A stretch of DNA of 64,000 nucleotides from Eleusine coracana subsp. coracana (taxonomy: Eukaryota; Streptophyta; Magnoliopsida; Poales; Poaceae), in contig CM064432.1 in assembly GCA_032690845.1 (NCBI GenBank), forward strand, positions 57,534,071 through 57,598,070, given 5' to 3'. The position numbers and the translations under genes were made by a program. Each line of letters begins with the position of its first letter. Position 1 is the stretch's first letter. A model generated the notes under the pieces. The model worked only from the letters and a program-made list of their open reading frames with translations, was not told where the DNA came from and did no database searches. This document shows, one piece after another, positions 56,011-64,000 of this stretch.

Positions 56011-59000
56011 AGAAGTTTTTAGTGTTGCTTAATAATAATGCATTTTCTTTATAAAGTGTAACACATTTTGCTTATTGTTATCAAAATTAGAATTTTGACA
56101 TTAAGCAACCATTAATAGGAGAAACTATTTTTCTTGGAATAAGAAACAATGATGATTTTTACTCTAATTAATTATGATTATGCTCTTAATGGTGCTCCTT
56201 AGGAACCAATAAATGGCTCCTATAATTAAGACATATTTCATTAGAAATATGAGTAAATTAAGGGGAGCAACTAAGTTATATGTGTCTTATGATCATAAAG
56301 TATAATTATTAAAAATCTAAGAGACACAATTAAAAGAGCATAATATAAAAGAAGTGCAATGATTATAAATCTAATGCTATTGGAAATTATATTTTCCAAG
56401 AATGATTTATGATGCACTTCATTTCGTCCTTATTATCTTTGTAATTCTCCCCAATTACAGAGGTAATAATGTTATTACTTTAAAAGAGGACATGATAAAA
56501 AGAGAGCAATGGAAAAGTGAAGTTGTTAAAGTTGAAGTTATGACCTAATGTGTTAGTGTTTTTTACACTAACATTTTACAAATATTTATAAGCTTCAACT
56601 TAATGATGTATTTTATTCATGTAAAAGAAATACCATTTATATATTATGAATGAAATATGATGGCATTTTAAGTAATTTGGGGAATAAGAGAGGTATGACT
56701 ATGTACAATATTAATAATGTTACTCTTGTCTTACGACAAGATAATTTTAATTTCTTTTAAAAGTTTGCCATCAATACATCAAAAGTTTTGATGAGACAAA
56801 TTCGAAATTATGGCCACTTAGGCCATATTTTGAGGGGAAGAGATAAGAGTCTCATCTTACCATTACAAGAAAATAAAGCAAGTGGGCAATAAAAGATATA
56901 ATCCAAAGATTATTTTGGCTTTCAAGTTATGATGCTCATTTTCTTTTGCTCCCATTTATTATATTAATGCATTAAAGACTTATGATAAAAACATTATGCG
57001 ATAATGTAGAGTTTTTATTAGCCATATTCCTAAATGTTTATACTAAAGTTTTATAAGAAAATGGCATAATTATTTAAGACTCTACACTAATGATATTGAG
57101 AGACTCAATGGCAAATTTTGCATTCTTATGTTTTGGTACAAAAGATATTGAGCCTTCTCATAATGTGTTCATGGATTGAAATTACTATGACAACTTTGTC
57201 ATATAACGCTCCCAATAAGTTGATGTTTACAAATTAAGGATTGAAAGAAAGTATATATCCTATATTATTATGGGATATATTATTTAAATAAAAGTTTTCA
57301 ATCCAAATATGAATAATTTTGACCCCAGAATGTTAGTTGCCTTAATGGCTACTTTGATGAATGAATGTGTTGTCCAGAACAATGTATGATGCTCAAGAAT
57401 ACAAGACATAACATTGTTTTAGAAGTTAAAATTATGAGAGCAGATTTTATATTAAGGAAAATAAATCTTGAATAAAATGGAACTATGTTCCATCATAATG
57501 ATTATTATTCAAGAACTTATTTTCCAAATGCATATTTATTGATGCAAAAGTTTTGTGAGCAATCACAAATAAACTATGTAAATGAGTTGATGTTTGGATG
57601 TTGATCCAACATTATGGAAGTCATCAAAATGTTACATACTTCTTAATGACTTATGTCATAAAAGAAGAAATGAAAACTATGAGTATTTAGAAATTACCAA
57701 AGGAGCCAATACAGTAGACTACTAAAGGGTCTACAAGGTGTAAGTGACTTCATAGGTAATATTAAAAGTTTTTAAATTAAAACTTATAGTTTATGACTTC
57801 ACTTAGAGGAAAGACTTTTCATTTGTCTATTTCCTCAAAAGAAACTCATTCAAAAGGATAATGATGATGCTTGTAATATACTAAGAAATTGTGGTTTTCT
57901 TAAAATTTTGAGATATATGATTATGCTCTAAAGACAAGCATCAATATTATGATATCATAAAAGGAATATGCTGGACAATAGAATGCTATGTTGAGAGGAA
58001 GTAAGTTTACATTAATGATATTTCTCCTCAAAAGTTTGATAAAGATAATCTTGGTGAAAGGCATATACCAAGATGTATTTATCATGATATGGGGTTATAT
58101 GAAAATGCATATTAAAGGATATTCGTGAAAGTATAATATGCATAATATTTATGGTCTTGCCTATTCAAATGAGTCAAGAGCAATAAAGTTAGGACATGTC
58201 AATGTCCAAAGTATTAATGAAAAGTTGCGCAAAATGTTCCATTTGCATTACTATTTGGAAATGTGATGTATGCACAAATATGCAATTGCTCTGACTAAAT
58301 GTTATGTTTGGGATAATTGACAGATGATGATCCAATTTTTTATTTGCTGAAGGGCCAATTAGTCTTTATAGATTTCATGCTTACATGTAAAAGATCTTAT
58401 ATTCTTGATATTTTAAAGATATTCAGATATTATTGCGAGCTGTATTGTTATTAAAGAATTAACGTCAAAATAAAGTAACACACTCATATAAAGAGCAGTC
58501 CTTGTTAGAAAGCTCAAAAGGTATGTATAGCATGATATCAGGCCATTGGACAGGCAATATGACAAATGCATAATATCCCAATGAAAGATGAATATTATTC
58601 ATCTTATATTGTGGCAATAGTCATAATTTTTCTATCAAGTAACAACAAGTCAAGTGGTTCTGCCAAACACTTTGACACCTTGTACCAAGTTGTGAAAGAT
58701 AGATTTCAAGATTAAATATTAAGTTTAATAAAGTGAAATAGGATATCCCTAAGACCTACCATTAATTATGTTGCTGGCATGGGTGTTGTCGAAAAGCCTT
58801 TGATCTTGGAATAAAGAGGAACTGTTATGACACTATCTCCCCATAACGATTAAGACACTTTGTCTTTAGATACAATGAGAACTATGGTCAATTGATTTAA
58901 TAGGACTTAATTGACTATTGTAATTTATTGATTTGGTGTACTGTTCTTCGAAAAGCAAACTATTATGTTATGTCAAAAGTTTAAAATTTATGGAGCTCCA

Positions 59001-59155
59001 AATATTAAAGAAGTTTATTTTAATATGAGGTGGTATATAATAGTAATTGTATTCCATCGGTATATTAAATGACCAGTATGAATCTGTTATCTTTGCATAC
59101 CATTTTATTAACAAATGAGTTTTTAATGTTTTAACCTTATGATCAAAGGGGAGAA

Positions 59156-59593
59156 TATTGGAATAATGATCTGTGGATAAAACAGTAAAAGAAAAGTCAG
59201 AAATCAAGAAAATAAAAATCCACAGAATTCATATGTAAAATACCATGGTTTGAATTCGATTTAAAACTATGGGTATGATTTTCAGTGGTTTTGACTCAAA
59301 TCAAAACTATTTGAACTTTGATGGGTTTTGCCCCTAATTGGTGGGCAACAACTGACTTTCCTAGTGTCTGTTCCCCTCTGTGGAATAGGAATAAAAGGAG
59401 AGCGCTGGTTTATGTAAAGAATAAGAATTTCAAGCCCTCCTCCAAAAACGCAATCCGATCTGCTATCTTATTCAGAATAGAGAGAAGAACTAAATCACAT
59501 CCATCAACATTTGAGAATTTGATGGTTTTAGAATTCATAAAAGGTAACCATGTGATTCAAATTGATCCTAGTTGATCCTCAAATGTTTTAACA
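59156..59593 (+). repeat. 3' LTR of the decayed LTR element
   Basis: Starts TATTGGAATAATGATC (TG has become TA) and ends GTTTTAACA. Followed by the target duplication AAAAC. Confidence 0.9.
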
Positions 59594-59877
59594 AAAACAA
59601 GCTTCTCGCGCCCTTGCGCGTCCCCGTACACCGGTGTCGGAGGGGGTTATCTGTATATGTTCAAGATAGAAAAAGGGTTGCATAAATTGGGATCGATAGT
59701 CGAGATCTTAAACAGGGGGTTATTTGCATATATTGATTTGTTTTTTTAGTAACACATATATTGATTTGTTGACCGCAGTCGACTCTGTGCCGTGCCATGC
59801 TACCGGTCCACCGTTCGATTAAAACATGCAGGCCGGATCGAGTTAGACCAGTCAACAACCTCCACGTCATAGAAACC

Positions 59878-60039
59878 ATGGCGGTTTTCCGCCGCGGTCA
59901 AGCCGCTGCCTCTAATACATCGCCTCACCAATCCTCCCTCTCCACGGCCGGCTGCCTGCTCCTTCCCTCAGGCCGCCTCGTCAGATATGTGGAAGATACG
60001 AGGCCGCAGCTGCACTTAAGGGTGTGTTTGTTTCGCTGA
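59878..60039 (+). pseudogene. Short 5' coding piece, interrupted by a MITE
   Basis: ATG at 59878 (context AACCATGGC) opens MAVFRRGQAAASNTSPHQSS. After about 46 codons the frame runs into the MITE at 60020 and stops at 60037. It may be a first exon or a decayed gene start. Family unknown. Confidence 0.3.
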
Positions 60040-60534
60040 ATTGGATTGGATAGGTTTGGATAGGATTATCTAGTCCAGTGTTTATTTCACGGTCAGGTAG
60101 AAATGACCGGATAAGCCTGTCCAAGTTATGTAACGATGACGATTACTATAGTAATTAGATATTAGTGTGGTTTAATAATAAATAATATTTATTATTATAA
60201 TATTATAATTGATAAATAATAAGATATTGATTAGTATCATACTAGGATTAATTATAATTAACATATTTATTATTAATTATAAATTATTATGATAAGATTA
60301 AAATTATTATTACTATAGATTATACTAATTAATATATAGTTAATTATTATTACTTAATAATAAAGATCTATAATTTGATTATATGATCTTGTCCCATCTA
60401 TCGTTATCCATCCAACCAAATACGAAGTTAAATTATCCCATCCACTCAATCAAACACATAACTTAGATCATCCCATTCGAAAAAACCTGAATGATCATAT
60501 CCCATCCAACCTTACCCTTAAAACAAACACACCC
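60020..60534. mobile_element. MITE of about 515 bp
   Basis: Perfect 14-bp ends GGGTGTGTTTGTTT and AAACAAACACACCC, with further inverted similarity inside (GGATGGGAT/ATCCCATCC words). The core (60130-60370) is extremely AT-rich. Target duplication not clear. Confidence 0.8.
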
Positions 60535-60610
60535 AAGAGTCAATCCTTCTCCTTTCTGCTCACCCGTCGCATCAGTATTGATCGTATGGCTAATTTGATC
60601 GAAGTCTACT

Positions 60611-60747
60611 TTACCTCCGAAAGACTGTGAGGAATGACCCCATGAATTTCCGCAGGCCAACTGTTTGTGCAAGTGTCTTGACGTACGCACCCACGAATCT
60701 TCTGATTTCTGCTGGTGAACTTGCTCCGTGCTTTGCAATGTACTCAG
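60611..60747 (-). CDS. Terminal exon of an unrecognised minus-strand gene
   Basis: Acceptor TTAGTGCAG at 60748, then a 44-residue frame including EYIAKHGASSPAEIRRFVGA, YVKTLAQTVGL and RKFMGSFLTVFRR, ending TAA at 60611-60613. The composition is that of a folded helical protein, unlike the AT-rich flanks. Other exons must lie further right, where no partner was found by eye. Possible coding stretches near 62880-62990 contain stops. Family not recognised, so this may be the surviving end of a pseudogene. Confidence 0.4.
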
Positions 60748-63700
60748 CTGCACTAAGTACAGAACCCAGTTACTCAGTTAGGGAGATATTTGCCACATGA
60801 ACTATGGAAAAGATATTAACTAATTATTAAAAGCTGCCATATTAGTCGCAAGCAAAATATTGGGTTGGCGTGAGTATTTACCCTCACCAATCGATATTAT
60901 ATATATACTAGTAAAATGCACATGCATTGCTATGGATTTAATATAAAAATAAACTGTAGACATCATATATTTGATAGATATATAGATTTGTGCGGATCAT
61001 TATGGTTGTACATTTACTCCATAAACATTTCATAATTGGTGGTACATTAAAACAAACCTTTTAGTATATATTTCCCCCCAAAGTAGTCGAACTATTGTTA
61101 GAGAACTGAAAATGATACACACAAAACTTTATTAGAGAATTAAAGATTCTTATCTATTGTACTCTTGCACCAGTCTCGAACTAGTAGAACTGCTAAAAGA
61201 ATGCAATAGCTATGGTTTACAGCCAAATAACTAAGCATCTATTGGTGAATCCATTCGATGTTTTTCACACTGACAACGATGCAAACTCAAATAATGAAAT
61301 ATTCACTCAATCGTAAGTGCTCAACTATATAGAACAATACTGAAAGGTAAAAACACAGTCAACCTCACAGTGAAATGAATTTAGAAGAGAACTACTCACA
61401 CTGTCATAGCTGCATAATGAAAAAACTAATTAAAGGTCAACCGTTACCAAACCACACTAGAAATATAGATATTGATGATGGTTGTAGTTGTCGATTGTAA
61501 TTATTTTTCAACTAACTCAAGAAGTAAAAGGAAAATTTAAAGATACATGGATTAATGATTTGCCAGGAAAGTTCACTAGTCTATAGACCAACGATGGAAC
61601 ATTTGAGAAAATATATTAGTATCTGCATTCTTTTAGTATGGAACAAAAAGAACAACTACATAGATTTTGGGAGCACAAGAATATACATATTTCTTTCAAA
61701 TGGGAGCATCACATGAATTTCTCTTCCCGCTCTTAGATGATGCAAGTTTAGTACTACTTTCACATCTAAAAAGTTTTTTGTTCAAGAATTAAAAGCTAAT
61801 CATTGGCTTAATAGGCAGCTTAGCAAAGCTATATATGCATGCACCTATATTTGTTTCTCAACAAGGACAGGGTAAAATCTAAGAGTATTACCTCATTAAA
61901 CAATCTACAACAATAAATAAAATAAATAATATATACTAAAACTGACTACATACACTTTGAATTCTCATATAGTCAGAGTAACAATATTTGTGAACTAACT
62001 TTTTGACTGCTTCAGATGAAAAAAGCACTCGGATGAGAGCATCTGACACTGTTTGCAAAGAAAGTTAGTAATGAAACTCTCATATGCCCTCAAAGATTTA
62101 CTAACACATTTCTCAACAGAGTTATCATCACAAAATATACATAGTTTTGAAAGAAAAAATAGCAGTGAATGCCTCAAACTCATGTGCCTTTGAAGATTCT
62201 CAACCAAGTTTCTCATAAAAAAGATCATCACTGAATATTAGCCTAGTTTCAATTAACCATAGTACGATTGAGAACTTTTGCACCACACAAATCCCTTTAT
62301 CGTAAGAACATGCCATTACCTTTACAGTGACGATCTCCGGTAGCACAGCCACAGACCTGGTAGCCTGAGCTCCATCACCTCATCCAAGTAGAAAAGGAAA
62401 CAAAGAAAAAAAAAACTAACAATGATCGATATATATTGTTTTACGGAAAACAAAAAACAAAAAAAGGCTTCTACTTTCCTAACAGAGTAGGGGGCAAAAA
62501 TTAGGGCGGGGGGGGGGGGGGGGGGGGGGGGGGGCGACAGAAAAACGGACGGGAATCCTGGTGCTGTTTTACAGGGAAAAAAAGGCTTCCACTTTCCTAA
62601 TAAGGCAGGGGCAAAAATATGGAGCATTTGTTACTTTGTGTTTTAATTTTTTTTATAGGATTATCTGTATAATAATTATAAACCATATGATCTAGATCAG
62701 ATGACTCTAAGTGGTGATTAAAAATTGTCCAAACTTTCAGTGAACTGAAAATTAGCAAGTCCCATAATATTATATATGCATGAACTTGTTATAGTTTTTT
62801 TTTTTTGACAGAATGACCAATCTCTTACAGTTGATTACTGATCAGTTGAATGGGGTTGGCGTTACCTCAGCTTCTTGACTCATGAGCTTGAGGCATTGTG
62901 CAGAGCTACAACATCAGCACCTACATCAACATGACCAATGTCACCATGACCGAGCCCACTCAGAACCTCCCCTCAGTAGTCAGTACCAGCAAGATCGGCA
63001 TAATTGTGTGTCTCATGACACGAGTTGTTAGATCAATTAAAGGCAGACAAGATTAATTCTTCTGAATGGAACAAATCTGGACCCAATCTCCTACCTTACA
63101 AGAATAGTTGTGCGTTATATACTTTGTGCTCTACCCTCTTTTTTTTTCAGTTAAAAATAGGATCGCACAGTTTTCCTTGTTAAGTAACCAAGTCCAGGTT
63201 CGCACCTGAAGTGTTTCTTATATCTAAGATAAGAGTTTCCTGGGAACTCAAACTAGCCCAAAAGGTTTCTCTAAGTTTTTCGGGAATCATTCTGAAGCCA
63301 CGGTACTTTGCGGAATGCAGTTATCTGTTTGAGGTGCACCCGGAACTGTAGAATGAAATCTCCAGTAGGCTAAAACGCAATGAAATACCAATTGTGAGAA
63401 TAACACGTGGATTCATGGATTACATATTTGCGAGCACATCACAGGATGATGAAAGAGGAGACGCTTGGAATTCTAACTGATAAAAACTTCACTAGCTGTA
63501 GCAGAATGATAAGTGGATGAACAATCAGATATTGAGTATGCTTCATGTCATGAGCGACAGCTCACGTGTCGAAATTTCTTGTTCAGCTAATGTTGTGTTG
63601 TAAGTATTATGTATGCCTTCTTGTGTTGATTTAATCTTTTATCATTTTGAAGTGTACTGAAGTTTCATATGAAATAGGCAAATTTTTTTTTTTGAAAAGG

Positions 63701-64000
63701 AATGAGATTGCCAAACGGATGTGATGTGTTTCTCCTTGTGTGTGCTGCCGTGACAAAAGGTCAGGCCAATCAGGCAGAACCACTCATACGACATTAATCT
63801 TGTACGTGTGTACATTAACCTCAGTTTCAGCAATTAAGCCGCCGCCTGAAATTGGACAGTTATGATTGAATAAGGTTGACAGGTAGTATTCCAAGCGTTA
63901 CCCATGAGTCAATCAGCACCAAATGCACGGTGGTACCGCAAATGGACAAATAAACAGAGGGGATAGCCATGACCGTGGTGAACTTGGCAGTTGGCACATT
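60748..64000. other. AT-rich region, no complete gene
   Basis: At about 60895-60935 the sequence TATATATACTAGTAAAATGC resembles the 5' end of grass Helitrons. Near 62440-62640 a tandem duplication surrounds the G run. No reading frame is supported to the window edge. Confidence 0.4.
62508..62534 (+). repeat. 27-base G run
   Basis: Uninterrupted G27, preceded by TTAGGGC. The two flanks (about 62440-62507 and 62565-62640) are diverged copies of each other, sharing GGCTTC.ACTTTCCTAA. Length may vary with sequencing. Confidence 0.85.

Larger units (their letters stand above)
53775..59593 (+). mobile_element. Decayed or non-autonomous LTR retrotransposon
   Basis: LTRs of 436 bp (53775-54210) and 438 bp (59156-59593) have a shared TG/ACA frame, the second starting TA instead of TG. 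The 5-bp target duplication AAAAC lies on both sides (53770-53774, 59594-59598). The tRNA primer site after the 5' LTR is a diverged TGACATCAGAACC, and a purine tract AAAGGGGAGAA precedes the 3' LTR. About 20 differences between the LTRs suggest an age near two million years. The interior has no frame over 100 residues and no recognised protease, RT or integrase, so it is either a LARD-type element or heavily decayed. Fragments such as 58190-58260 weakly resemble a copia polyprotein, which is insufficient to classify it. Confidence 0.85.

Noticed and set aside
1..64000. CRISPR arrays, bacterial operons or phage-type systems
   Set aside because: No regularly spaced repeats of that type. All genes are plant nuclear genes with introns.

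Overview
The window is nuclear DNA from a grass (Poaceae), probably a panicoid. The reasons are short phase-matched introns, GC-rich first exons with AT-rich introns, a eukaryotic tRNA-Asn gene, Ty3/gypsy and other LTR elements, Helitron-like and MITE insertions, and plant-specific families (RLCK-VII kinase, TBL, RSH, FBD-type F-box). The species cannot be fixed from sequence alone. All gene models come from reading splice sites and frames by eye.

Layout. 1-8.7 kb is mostly intergenic and repeat-rich: two relatives of one gene fragment (about 147-463 and 4985-5200), a small four-helix membrane protein gene (3988-4458), a GC-rich stretch ending in a 104-base purine tract, and a 1.3-kb foldback element (7379-8692). 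8.7-20.4 kb (minus strand) is a decayed RPA1-like locus in which the Rep-A N-terminal (OB-fold) module has been tandemly amplified exon by exon. A complete Ty3/gypsy chromovirus (14586-20096, target duplication CATTG) sits in the intron between its first and second exons. 21.2-25.3 kb holds an acidic protein gene with two CxxC pairs (+) and a five-exon gene ending in a shortened U-box (-). tRNA-Asn(GTT) lies at 27.03 kb, and an RLCK-VII protein kinase gene (-) spans 27.8-30.1 kb.

30.3-37.4 kb shows no convincing gene. 37.4-42.7 kb is an F-box/FBD-type gene broken by three transposons: a Helitron-like element, a TIR element with a GC-rich insert lying at the Helitron edge, and a small MITE. 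A TBL O-acetyltransferase-type gene (+) spans 44.9-46.7 kb, and a plastid RelA/SpoT homologue (RSH2/3 type, six exons) spans 49.0-52.4 kb. 53.8-59.6 kb is a decayed LTR element with matching 5-bp target duplications (AAAAC). The last 4.4 kb holds a 515-bp MITE, one terminal exon of an unrecognised minus-strand gene and low-complexity tracts.

The genes do not form a pathway. Intact candidates are the membrane protein, acidic protein, U-box gene, kinase, TBL and RSH genes. The RPA1-like and F-box loci are clearly broken. The most distinctive points are the exon-wise RPA1 module amplification, the chromovirus inactivated only by nonsense transitions, the foldback element with serial short palindromes, and the triple transposon hit in the F-box gene.
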